Assembly: GCA_020057645.1 (NCBI GenBank)
Contig: JAGVFL010000074.1
Coordinates: 1-7,862, forward strand
Direction: 5' to 3'
Length of the DNA: 7,862 bases
From: Candidatus Omnitrophota bacterium
GTDB taxonomy: Bacteria > Omnitrophota > Gorgyraeia > Gorgyraeales > Gorgyraeaceae
Of this stretch, positions 1 to 5,916 are shown piece by piece (positions within the stretch are counted from its first letter, which is position 1; each line of letters opens with the position of its first letter). The position numbers were made by a program, and so were the translations under genes. The notes below the pieces were generated by a model. It was not told the DNA's origin. It saw only the letters and a program-made list of their open reading frames with translations, and made no database searches.

Positions 1-7
1 TATAAAT

Positions 8-42
8 AAGGTTACACTCTGACAATGTCAGAGTGTAACCTT
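8..42. repeat. Perfect 17-bp inverted repeat upstream of the NIF3-family gene
   Basis: Arms 8-24 and 26-42 are perfectly complementary around a single central base, so an RNA would form a stem of about 15 bp with a small loop. No T-run follows (the next bases are TTAGCAAGGAGG), so it is not a standard intrinsic terminator. It ends three bases before the Shine-Dalgarno sequence. It could be the end of an upstream gene's 3' region, an operator, or a dispersed palindromic repeat; the sequence does not decide between these. Confidence 0.8.
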
Positions 43-57
43 AGCAAGGAGGAATAG

Positions 58-1017
58 GTGAAATTAATAGACATCTATAAGAGCGCTGTGCTTTTTGGAA
101 TGAAAAGAGATCCGAGAGGCAAGGATAGCGTAAAGAAGGAACTTTTAAGGGCGAAAAATGAATACGAAAAATTAAGCGCCAAGGATAAAGAATTTTATGA
201 CAAAGAAAGGCTTAATAATCCTTATAGCGATACAAGGATTCTTAACGGCAAAGAAGACAGCGAAATAAAAACGATTCTGGTGGGAGTGGATATAGAGGTA
301 GGAGAGATAGTGCTTGCTGACAGGCTGAAAGAAAAAGGCGAAAAGATAGACCTGGTAATGGCCCATCATCCCGAAGGCCTTGCCCTGGCAGGATTTTTCA
401 ATGTAATGTACATGCAGGTGGATATATTGAATAAGATAGGCGTTCCTATAAATGTCGCTGAATCGCTTATGCATGAGAGGATACGGGAGGTTGAGAGAAA
501 GGTTATGCCCGCAAATCACGCCCGGCCAGTTGACGCGGCAAAGCTCCTTGATATTAATTTCATGAGCTGCCATACGCCCGCTGATAATTGCGTATCCACT
601 TATTTGCAGGATTTGATGGATAAGAAAAAACCGAATACGCTCGGAGATATTGTGGATATATTAAAAGAGATACCTGAATATAATGCCGCAGCTAAACATA
701 ATGCAGGCCCAAAGATTACGAAGGGCGATAATTTACGCAAGGCAGGCAAGGTTTTTGTAGATATGACAGGCGGCACAGAAGGTTCTAAGGATATATTTAA
801 AAAGCTTTCAGAAGCAGGCGTAGCTACTCTTGTGTGCATGCATCTCAGCGAAGAGCACTTTAAGAAGGCGCAGGAAGAGCACATGAACGTGGTGATCGCA
901 GGCCATATTGCAAGCGATAATGTAGGCCTTAATATTATACTTGATGAGCTTGAGAAAAATGGGAAATTCAAGATATTGGCATGTTCCGGATTCAGGAGAT
1001 TCAGTCGCAAAAAGTAA
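58..1017 (+). CDS. NIF3/DUF34 family metal-binding protein
   Basis: This 319-residue protein of the NIF3 (NGG1p-interacting factor 3, DUF34) family is probably a dinuclear-metal protein of the cytoplasm. The family's exact reaction is unsettled. Family landmarks are present in order: a hydrophobic strand then AHHPEG (His103, His104), CHTPADN (His172, Asp176) and AGHIASD (His283, Asp287). These match the three metal-ligand blocks, with Asp where many members have Glu in the last block. About 65 N-terminal residues, charged and probably helical, precede the recognisable core, and the PII-like middle domain of the long (about 370 aa) members seems absent. The GTG start is supported by AAGGAGG at 46-52, five bases upstream. 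It is the first gene of the operon with dnaG and rpoD; NIF3-type genes near dnaG/rpoD and a zinc-ribbon gene are seen in several bacterial phyla. Confidence 0.85.
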   Translation: MKLIDIYKSAVLFGMKRDPRGKDSVKKELLRAKNEYEKLSAKDKEFYDKERLNNPYSDTRILNGKEDSEIKTILVGVDIEVGEIVLADRLKEKGEKIDLVMAHHPEGLALAGFFNVMYMQVDILNKIGVPINVAESLMHERIREVERKVMPANHARPVDAAKLLDINFMSCHTPADNCVSTYLQDLMDKKKPNTLGDIVDILKEIPEYNAAAKHNAGPKITKGDNLRKAGKVFVDMTGGTEGSKDIFKKLSEAGVATLVCMHLSEEHFKKAQEEHMNVVIAGHIASDNVGLNIILDELEKNGKFKILACSGFRRFSRKK

Positions 1018-1023
1018 CTTTTC

Positions 1024-1067
1024 TGTCATTGCGAGGATCCGCCGCAGGCGAAGACGAAGCAATGACA
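1024..1067. repeat. TGTCATTGC...GCAATGACA palindromic element in the dnaG leader
   Basis: Arms TGTCATTGC (1024-1032) and GCAATGACA (1059-1067) are perfectly complementary. Inside lies a smaller GC stem, CGCC/GGCG (1040-1043 and 1047-1050), and a GAAGACGAAGCAATG tail. Dispersed elements beginning GTCATTGCGAG and ending GAAGCAATGAC are familiar in several bacterial genomes, so this looks like one copy. It fills most of the 62-base gap between the NIF3-family stop codon and the dnaG start, ending a few bases before the weak ribosome site. If transcribed it would place a hairpin just upstream of dnaG translation. Confidence 0.75.
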
Positions 1068-1079
1068 CACAGAGGTCTG

Positions 1080-2852
1080 ATGGGCAAGATACCGGAAAAT
1101 ATATTAAACGAGATTCAGGATAAATGCGACATAGTCGAGGTAATTTCGGGCTATGTCTCATTGAGGCCCAGCGGCAGGAATTTCAAGGCGTGCTGCCCTT
1201 TTCATCATGAGAAAACGCCTTCTTTTATAGTGAGCCCTGACAAGCAGATATATCATTGTTTTGGGTGCAACTCGGGCGGCAACGTGTTTAATTTTATAAA
1301 GGAGCATGAAAAGATAGATTTTATTGAAGCTGTGAAGATGCTTGCAGAAAAGACAGGCGTGAAACTGCCTGAATACAGAAGTTACGATGATCAGGAAGCT
1401 TCTATTGTAAGCGCTGTATATACGGTAAATGATATAGCGGCAAATTATTATTCCGGTTTTCTTGTAGGGGGCGGTTTAAAACCGTCCCCTACCTTGCCCG
1501 AATGCTATATAGCGAAAAGAGGCCTGGATGAGTCTATAATAAAGAAATTCAGGATAGGTTATGCTGATTCGTCATGGAAAGCCCTGTTAGATTATTTAAC
1601 AGTAAGAGGGATAAAGCAGGATACAATTCTTAAAGCAGGACTGATTATAAAAGGAAAAGAAAATTCTTATTATGACCTTTTCAGAAACAGAATTATATTC
1701 CCTATATTTGACGTGAGAAATAGGATTATAGGTTTCGGCGCCAGGGTTATGGATGATTCCATGCCGAAATATATAAACTCTCCGGAAACAGCTGTTTATA
1801 AAAAAGGCCAGCATCTATACGGCCTTAATTTTGCAAAGGCCGATATAAAAGAAAGGAATTTCGCGATAATTACAGAAGGATATCTTGACGTGATAACGTG
1901 CCATCAATACGGCGTCAATAACGCGATAGCCTCTCTCGGCACTGCGCTTACCACGGAGCAAATAAGGCTTTTAAAAAGATATACTCATAATGTTGTAATG
2001 CTTTATGATGCTGACAAGGCAGGGGAAATGGCGTCGCTTAGGGGTCTGGATTTACTCTTGGAAGAAGACATAAATGTAAAGATAGCCACCCTGGAAAAAG
2101 ATCACGATCCGGATAGTTTCTTGAGGAAGTTTGGAAGAGAGAACTTTGACCAAGCAATAAAGAAATCAAAGAGTCTTTTCACGTATAAGTTAGACATACT
2201 CAAGGACAAGTTTAACAGCACAGAACCCGAGTCTAAGGCAGAGACTATAGAAGAGATGCTTACCACGATTAATAGGGTTAGAAATGCGATTGTAAAAGCA
2301 GAGTATATAAAGCTGCTGGCGCAGGAGCTTTCTGTAAAAGAGGACGCGATATGGGACGAACTCAAGAAGGTTAAAACCCGTCTCGAACGACGAACGACGA
2401 CCGACGAGCGACGAAATATCGGCAAATCCATAGATATATCTCCTGCGGAAAAGATACTGGCAAGATTGATGTTAGAGGATGTTAATATTGTAAAAATAGT
2501 AAAGGGCGAACTTAAGCCGTCTGATTTCAAGAATCAGGATATAAGGAATATAGCTGAGGCGCTTTTTTCCATAGATATAGAGGAGGGGTTGATAGACGTA
2601 TGTAAATTAATAAATTCAATGGAAGATAAGGTCCCTCAAAATATCATATCTTTTATAGTGAACGAAGAAGTTAATATAAAAGACAGAGAGAAGAATGTCT
2701 CGGATTGCATAATGACTATAAAGAAAGAAAACAGGAACATGCTTCTTAAGGACATACAGAACAGGCTTCACGTGGCTCAGAAAAGCGGTTACGAAGAAGA
2801 AGAAAAGCGGCTTGTTGAGGAGTTTAACCAACTTATGAAGAGGGGGCTTTAA
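1080..2852 (+). CDS. dnaG: DNA primase DnaG
   Basis: This 590-residue primase makes RNA primers for Okazaki fragments at the replication fork with the replicative helicase. The CHC2 zinc-binding domain shows Cys39, His42, Cys60 and Cys63. The RNA polymerase core includes [11 protein letters not shown] (about 201-211) and KYINSPET (about 230-237). The TOPRIM fold has Glu266 in TEGYLD and Asp310/Asp312 in LYDADKAG. A helical C-terminal region from about 452 should bind helicase. Length is typical for the family. I chose ATG 1080 ([13 protein letters not shown]) because it matches the usual DnaG N-terminus and has AGAGG at 1071-1075. The frame is open back to 981, but that extension would translate the palindromic element and overlap the NIF3-family gene. 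Two in-frame segments look inserted: the palindrome at residues 129-138 and the GACGAAC repeat at about 435-446, both in poorly conserved linkers. All catalytic and zinc residues are kept, so the gene should be functional. Confidence 0.97.
   Translation: MGKIPENILNEIQDKCDIVEVISGYVSLRPSGRNFKACCPFHHEKTPSFIVSPDKQIYHCFGCNSGGNVFNFIKEHEKIDFIEAVKMLAEKTGVKLPEYRSYDDQEASIVSAVYTVNDIAANYYSGFLVGGGLKPSPTLPECYIAKRGLDESIIKKFRIGYADSSWKALLDYLTVRGIKQDTILKAGLIIKGKENSYYDLFRNRIIFPIFDVRNRIIGFGARVMDDSMPKYINSPETAVYKKGQHLYGLNFAKADIKERNFAIITEGYLDVITCHQYGVNNAIASLGTALTTEQIRLLKRYTHNVVMLYDADKAGEMASLRGLDLLLEEDINVKIATLEKDHDPDSFLRKFGRENFDQAIKKSKSLFTYKLDILKDKFNSTEPESKAETIEEMLTTINRVRNAIVKAEYIKLLAQELSVKEDAIWDELKKVKTRLERRTTTDERRNIGKSIDISPAEKILARLMLEDVNIVKIVKGELKPSDFKNQDIRNIAEALFSIDIEEGLIDVCKLINSMEDKVPQNIISFIVNEEVNIKDREKNVSDCIMTIKKENRNMLLKDIQNRLHVAQKSGYEEEEKRLVEEFNQLMKRGL
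1464..1492. repeat. 29-bp near-perfect palindrome inside dnaG, read in frame
   Basis: Fourteen-base arms flank a central A at 1478: 13 Watson-Crick pairs and one G-T (1471/1485). The outer part reads GTAGGGG and closes with CCCCTAC. It is read as residues 129-138 ([10 protein letters not shown]) between the zinc-domain linker and the RNA polymerase core, at a point where DnaG proteins vary in length. No stop codon or frameshift results. It resembles an intragenic palindromic repeat rather than a normal coding segment. Confidence 0.8.
2384..2415. repeat. GACGAACGACG-type repeat inside dnaG, read in frame
   Basis: The tract is made of repeated CGAAC/GACGA/CCGACGAG units and is translated as the charged linker [12 protein letters not shown] (about residues 435-446). 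The 17-mer at 2384-2400 (CGAACGACGAACGACGA) occurs exactly, on the opposite strand, at 7643-7659 in the repeat after rnpB. That makes a dispersed repeat the likely source. It sits in the linker before the helicase-binding C-terminal domain. Confidence 0.75.
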
Positions 2853-2854
2853 CT

Positions 2855-4462
2855 ATGAAAAAAGAAATAAAAGGCAAAAAGACAACGGATATCGAGAACC
2901 AGTTTGATAAACTGGTGGCGTTGGGCAGAAAAAAAGGGCACCTCACCTATGAAGAGATAAATAATTTTCTTCCGGAAGAGATTACTTCTTCCGAGCAGAT
3001 AGAGAAGGTTTTTACCATGTTGGATAAGGAGAATATAGAGATAGTTGATTCAGAAGAAGAAGCGAAGCCTGTAAATAAAGAAGAAGATGCCAGTGAAGCT
3101 AAACAGGCGTTTAGTACCGATAGGCGGAATGTCGCGGAACCTGCCGAGACGCAAGAAGTCGTAGATATAGGCATAGAGGATCCCGTAAAGATGTATCTCA
3201 GGCAGATGGGGCAGATACCGCTTCTTTCAAGGCAGGATGAAATAAGGCTTGCCCAGGAAATAGAAAAGGCAGAAGAGGACTATAAAAGGGCTGTGTTGAG
3301 CTCGCCTTTTGTAAAAGACGAAGTCCTTGCTCTTAGCAATAGGATTCTTTCCAGGAGCATTAACATGGAAGAGATTATAAAGGAAGACCCAAAAATAAAA
3401 ACAGAAGTCCTGATATTTAAAAAGATCACAAACCTCATGCGCAGGATAAGGGCCGCCAGGAAAGGGTCCAATATAATGGAGCTTTGTCTCGAGTTTAATC
3501 TCTGCATCTCTGTTGTAGACGATATGGCTAATGGCATCAGGATGGCGATTTCCGAAATGGACGCTATTGATAAGGAAATACAGAGAATGAGAAGGCGCAG
3601 GATAAAAGGCAGCATAAAGAGCTTTGAGAAAAGAAAGAAAGACATAGAATCGAGATTCGGTAAAAAGATAGATGATATAAAAAAGGATTTTTCCGTTATC
3701 AGGAAAAAAGCCCTGAGATTCAACAGGGTTAAAAAGGCAATGGTAGAGGCAAATCTCAGACTGGTGGTAAGTATCGCGAAGAAATATACCAACAGGGGCC
3801 TTTCTTTCTTGGACCTGATTCAAGAAGGAAATATAGGCCTTATGAAGGCAGTTGAGAAATTTGAATACAGGCGTGGATATAAATTTTCTACGTATGCCAC
3901 ATGGTGGATAAGGCAGGCAGTCACGCGTTCAATAGCTGATCAGGCCCGCACCATAAGGATACCTGTTCACATGACAGAGACAATCAATAAGCTTATAAGG
4001 GTTTCCAGGATACTGGTTCAGGAAAATGGTAAAGAGCCTGCGCCCGAAGAGATCGCGCACGAAATGAGGATGAGCGTTGAAAAGGTAAGAAGCATCCTTA
4101 AGATCGCGCAGGAGCCTATTTCTTTGCAGACTCCGATAGGCGACGAAGGCGATACTAATTTCGGAGATTTTATAGAAGACAAAAAGGCTGTTTCTCCGGC
4201 AAATGCCACTGCCTATACTATTTTGAAAGAAGAAATGGATAACATACTTAACACTCTTACGGAAAGGGAGAAGAGGGTATTAAGGTTGAGGTTTGGGATA
4301 GGCGACGGGTATCCAAGGACGCTTGAAGAAGTTGGCAGCATATTCAACGTAACCAGGGAAAGGGTAAGGCAGATAGAGGCAAAGGCATTAAGGAAATTGA
4401 GGCATCCTACGAGGTCCAGGAGGCTTAAAAATTTTCTTGAAATAGCTTTTAGCCAGGAATAG
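2855..4462 (+). CDS. rpoD: RNA polymerase primary sigma factor (sigma-70/RpoD)
   Basis: This 535-residue group 1 sigma factor directs core RNA polymerase to housekeeping promoters. Region 1.1 spans about 1-75 (acidic, DNA-mimicking). Region 1.2 begins at [18 protein letters not shown] (109-126). A charged non-conserved region of roughly 130 residues follows. Region 2 starts at [15 protein letters not shown] (297-311) and includes [19 protein letters not shown] and the -10 recognition part [15 protein letters not shown] (344-358). Region 3 covers [16 protein letters not shown] onward. Region 4 has [14 protein letters not shown] and the helix-turn-helix [20 protein letters not shown] (499-518). 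Having regions 1.1 and 4 makes it a primary rather than alternative sigma. The ATG lies two bases after the dnaG stop, with GAGGGGG at 2840-2846, so the two are almost certainly co-transcribed, as in many bacteria. Confidence 0.97.
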   Translation: MKKEIKGKKTTDIENQFDKLVALGRKKGHLTYEEINNFLPEEITSSEQIEKVFTMLDKENIEIVDSEEEAKPVNKEEDASEAKQAFSTDRRNVAEPAETQEVVDIGIEDPVKMYLRQMGQIPLLSRQDEIRLAQEIEKAEEDYKRAVLSSPFVKDEVLALSNRILSRSINMEEIIKEDPKIKTEVLIFKKITNLMRRIRAARKGSNIMELCLEFNLCISVVDDMANGIRMAISEMDAIDKEIQRMRRRRIKGSIKSFEKRKKDIESRFGKKIDDIKKDFSVIRKKALRFNRVKKAMVEANLRLVVSIAKKYTNRGLSFLDLIQEGNIGLMKAVEKFEYRRGYKFSTYATWWIRQAVTRSIADQARTIRIPVHMTETINKLIRVSRILVQENGKEPAPEEIAHEMRMSVEKVRSILKIAQEPISLQTPIGDEGDTNFGDFIEDKKAVSPANATAYTILKEEMDNILNTLTEREKRVLRLRFGIGDGYPRTLEEVGSIFNVTRERVRQIEAKALRKLRHPTRSRRLKNFLEIAFSQE

Positions 4463-4490
4463 CTTCTAATAACCGCAGGTTAAAAATATA

Positions 4491-4524
4491 AGGGGCTGGA
4501 TAGTTTATCCAGCCCCTTTTTTTT
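4491..4524 (+). terminator. Intrinsic terminator of the NIF3-dnaG-rpoD operon
   Basis: A perfect 12-bp GC-rich stem (AGGGGCTGGATA at 4491-4502 and its complement at 4506-4517) with a GTT loop is followed directly by eight T residues (4517-4524). It lies 28 bases after the rpoD stop and just before the next promoter. It separates the operon from the lipoprotein unit. Confidence 0.95.
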
Positions 4525-4534
4525 ATATTTTATA

Positions 4535-4563
4535 TTGAATATTAAGAGATCAAAGAGTATAAT
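4535..4563 (+). promoter_or_regulatory. Sigma-70 promoter for the lipoprotein gene
   Basis: TTGAAT (4535-4540, four of six match TTGACA) and a perfect TATAAT (4558-4563) are separated by exactly 17 bases. A start site near 4570 would leave a very short leader carrying the AAGGGAGG ribosome site. It lies right after the terminator, which supports an independent transcription unit. Confidence 0.8.
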
Positions 4564-4585
4564 TCTAGCTAAGGGAGGGTTTATT

Positions 4586-5224
4586 ATGAAAAAGATAACT
4601 TTATCCTTAGTTTTGATAGTTACATTGGCTGTTTCCGGATGCGTTACCGGAGCTAAAACAGTTAAACCATCGTCAACCAAAGCGGGTAATCCCGCGCCAT
4701 CCCCTATGGCTGTATCTAATAATCCAATAAAGCCTGTAATACAGGGGGTTTCTAAAAATATCAATCCCTACCCTATTTCAAGACCGGTTCAAGAACCTGT
4801 TAAAATACAGTACTCTCAGATTGCAAATCTTATCAGCGAATTTATTGATATGAGGCAGGAAAGCGCTGTTCCCGGAGAGAATAGTTATTCAGGGATTTCC
4901 GAGAATAAGCTTACGATATTTGAAATCAAAGGAAATAAGAATGATGTAAAAGAGGCATCAATGAAACTCATATATCCGAAAGGGATAGATAAGGTCACAG
5001 CGGAATTGAACAACGCGATGATGTCCAGGTTTTTAAAAAACGCGGCCCCTGAATTTCCAGACTGGCATGGCCGCATAAAAGAAATACTTGATAAGTTTTA
5101 TTCCATGAAAACAGGCATCGAAGGCGTTACCAGAGAGGATATCAAGTTAAGCGATAGGATTATACATATCCTGTATGACAAAAACGCAGACTCTATAGTA
5201 GCGACTTTAAAACCCCGACCTTAA
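4586..5224 (+). CDS. Predicted lipoprotein of unknown function
   Basis: This 212-residue protein has a lipoprotein signal: KK at the N-terminus, a hydrophobic stretch (LSLVLIVTLA) and the lipobox VSGC with Cys19 as the modified residue. It should be membrane-anchored, outer or inner not decidable. A Pro/Ser/Asn-rich spacer of about 50 residues follows. A more regular region from about residue 75 shows LISEFIDMRQES, KLTIFEIKG and KDVKEASMKL-like segments, which suggest a small mixed alpha/beta domain. I do not recognise the family. The ATG is chosen for the lipobox and for AAGGGAGG at 4571-4578, seven bases upstream; an upstream in-frame TTG at 4535 is really the -35 box. No partner gene shares its transcript by any visible sign, so its job cannot be inferred from context. 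Confidence 0.8.
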   Translation: MKKITLSLVLIVTLAVSGCVTGAKTVKPSSTKAGNPAPSPMAVSNNPIKPVIQGVSKNINPYPISRPVQEPVKIQYSQIANLISEFIDMRQESAVPGENSYSGISENKLTIFEIKGNKNDVKEASMKLIYPKGIDKVTAELNNAMMSRFLKNAAPEFPDWHGRIKEILDKFYSMKTGIEGVTREDIKLSDRIIHILYDKNADSIVATLKPRP

Positions 5225-5277
5225 CATAATGTAAAATAGCCGTCCTATTTAGTACACCTTATATTTTAAATTTCCCC
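5225..5277. other. Short intergenic stretch after the lipoprotein gene
   Basis: This AT-rich 53-base stretch shows no gene and no clear terminator. The gene-free region as a whole runs from 5225 to 6002. It contains the promoter, hairpins, two tRNAs and paired repeats listed separately, and no convincing protein gene. Confidence 0.5.
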
Positions 5278-5306
5278 TTGTTATAATATAGTTCAAATGG
5301 TATAAT
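5278..5306 (+). promoter_or_regulatory. Sigma-70 promoter for the structured RNA / tRNA region
   Basis: TTGTTA (5278-5283) and a perfect TATAAT (5301-5306) are 17 bases apart. Initiation would fall near 5312-5313, at the foot of the long hairpin beginning there. It is the only good promoter I see before the two tRNAs, so it probably drives both the hairpin RNA and the tRNAs. It may also drive the downstream zinc-ribbon, rnhA and rnpB genes. Confidence 0.75.
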
Positions 5307-5311
5307 TCTGC

Positions 5312-5418
5312 TACGCCCTAGGGTATAGTAGCGGGGAATTATATGACAGGCTTCGCAGAACAAGTTCTGCGTAGCTCGTCATAGGGAGCTCAAGCGTATA
5401 CCCTAGAGCGAAGCAGAA
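5312..5418 (+). ncRNA. Candidate structured RNA (long nested hairpin) downstream of a promoter
   Basis: An outer stem pairs 5306-5327 with 5397-5418 (20 of 22 positions; about 5312-5327/5397-5412 would be in the transcript). A bubble of 14 and 13 bases follows (5328-5341 and 5384-5396). Then a terminal hairpin pairs 5342-5361 with 5364-5383 (17 pairs plus one G-U of 20). Closing stem, central bubble and terminal stem is the architecture of 6S RNA, but at about 105 nt it is shorter than known 6S RNAs and I see no conserved 6S sequence. Alternatives are a leader of the tRNA transcript or a palindromic mobile repeat whose arm happens to touch the -10 box. Confidence 0.4.
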
Positions 5419-5426
5419 GGTCCCTC

Positions 5427-5477
5427 CCCGCCACAGAAACAATGGCGGGTCAGGATCGAATTTGCTTCGCAAATTCG
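5427..5477. repeat. Two small hairpins between the structured RNA and the tRNA leader
   Basis: CCCGCCA (5427-5433) pairs with TGGCGGG (5443-5449). CGAATTTGC (5457-5465) pairs with GCAAATTCG (5469-5477) around a TTC loop. Neither has a T-run, so they are not good intrinsic terminators. They could be processing signals or palindromic repeat fragments. Confidence 0.6.
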
Positions 5478-5482
5478 GGCGT

Positions 5483-5540
5483 GCCCCGTCCCAAATCCTT
5501 TATCAGTATTGAAAGAGCGATTGAGGATTTGGGACGGGGC
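5483..5540. repeat. Long-armed hairpin covering the 5' end of the first tRNA (element 0)
   Basis: GCCCCGTCCCAAATCC (5483-5498) is perfectly complementary to 5525-5540, with a 26-base interior. The right arm includes the first four bases of the mature tRNA (GGGC, 5537-5540), so in the precursor this stem competes with the acceptor stem. Its length of 58 and an AGCGATTG box near the right arm recall the 59-nt elements flanking the tRNAs, but the similarity is weak. Confidence 0.8.
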
Positions 5541-5613
5541 CCATAGCTCAGTCGGTTAGAGCACTTGACTCATAATCAAGTGGTCCAAGGTTCGAGTCCT
5601 TGTGGGCCCACCA
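5537..5613 (+). tRNA. tRNA with anticodon CAU, probably tRNA-Ile2 (otherwise elongator tRNA-Met)
   Basis: The cloverleaf is complete at 77 nt with CCA encoded: acceptor GGGCCCA/TGGGCCC, D stem GCTC/GAGC, anticodon stem CTTGA/TCAAG around CTCATAA (anticodon CAT), T stem CAAGG/CCTTG with TTCGAGT. It is not an initiator tRNA: the anticodon stem lacks the three G-C pairs and the first acceptor pair is G-C. Acceptor pairs C4-G69 and C5-G68 match the features TilS is known to use to convert the CAU anticodon of E. coli tRNA-Ile2 to lysidine, which would read AUA. Elongator Met remains possible. Confidence 0.95.
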
Positions 5614-5669
5614 TGAACCATTCGCTAAGCTATCCAGGCTTATGCTTACAGTTTCGCTCAGGTTCATGG
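5611..5669 (+). repeat. tRNA-flanking hairpin element A1 (59 nt)
   Basis: Terminal arms CCATGAACC (5611-5619) and GGTTCATGG (5661-5669) are perfectly complementary, and the first three bases are the CCA of the upstream tRNA. Inner boxes are TCGCTAAGCTATCC (5622-5635) and TTTCGCTC (5652-5659). On the opposite strand these align with the boxes of A2 and B2, so A1 and A2 are inverted copies of one element. Confidence 0.8.
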
Positions 5670-5694
5670 CAGGCCACTAGTACAAAAGGGCTTG

Positions 5695-5753
5695 CCCTAT
5701 ACCGGAGCGAAATAGATAGCAGTAAGACGGATAGCTCAGCGACTGGTACAGGG
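5695..5753 (-). repeat. tRNA-flanking hairpin element A2 (59 nt, inverted relative to A1)
   Basis: Arms CCCTATACC (5695-5703) and GGTACAGGG (5745-5753) pair with one A-C mismatch; the last two bases are the first two of tRNA-Val. Boxes GAGCGAAA (5705-5712) and GGATAGCTCAGCGA (5729-5742) are the reverse complement of the A1 boxes. It is 56 of 59 identical to B2. The second box resembles the start of a tRNA D arm (ATAGCTCAG). Confidence 0.8.
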
Positions 5754-5828
5754 GCGATTAGCTCAGTTGGTTAGAGTGCTGCCCTCACATGGCAGAGGTC
5801 ACTGGTTCGAGCCCAGTATCGCCCACCA
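5752..5828 (+). tRNA. tRNA-Val (anticodon CAC)
   Basis: The 77-nt cloverleaf encodes CCA: acceptor GGGCGAT/ATCGCCC, D-arm stem GCTC/GAGT (G-U closing), anticodon stem CTGCC/GGCAG around CTCACAT (anticodon CAC, reading GUG), T stem ACTGG/CCAGT with loop TTCGAGC. It lies 138 bases after the previous tRNA, and that gap is almost entirely filled by the A1 and A2 elements. Both tRNAs are probably cut from one precursor. Confidence 0.96.
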
Positions 5829-5882
5829 TAAACCACTCGCTAGGCTATCCGTAAGGTGTTAAGTTTTCGCTCGGGTTTATGG
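5826..5882 (+). repeat. tRNA-flanking hairpin element B1 (57 nt)
   Basis: Arms CCATAAACC (5826-5834) and GGTTTATGG (5874-5882) pair perfectly, and the first three bases are the CCA of tRNA-Val. Boxes are TCGCTAGGCTATCC (5837-5850) and TTTCGCTC (5865-5872). Compared with A1, a G-C arm pair has become A-T on both sides. The left end (5827-5839) is also perfectly complementary to 5904-5916, giving an alternative 13-bp stem. Confidence 0.8.
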
Positions 5883-5916
5883 CAAGCCATAGTTGTTTAT
5901 AAACGAGTGGTTTATG

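Noticed and set aside
981..1079. Longer DnaG N-terminus from an upstream ATG
   Set aside because: It would translate the palindromic element and overlap the previous gene; the typical primase N-terminus starts at 1080.
3227..3823. Long antisense open frames across rpoD and other genes
   Set aside because: They lie opposite strongly conserved coding sequence, lack ribosome sites and show no recognisable protein features.
5312..5418. Signal recognition particle RNA or tmRNA
   Set aside because: The SRP apical motif is not present in the terminal loop, and there is no tRNA-like end or tag frame as in tmRNA.
5427..5477. Intrinsic terminator separating the structured RNA from the tRNAs
   Set aside because: Both hairpins lack a following T-run.
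5565..5774. Small open frame across the two tRNAs and A elements
   Set aside because: It is fully explained by tRNA and repeat sequence and has no ribosome site.
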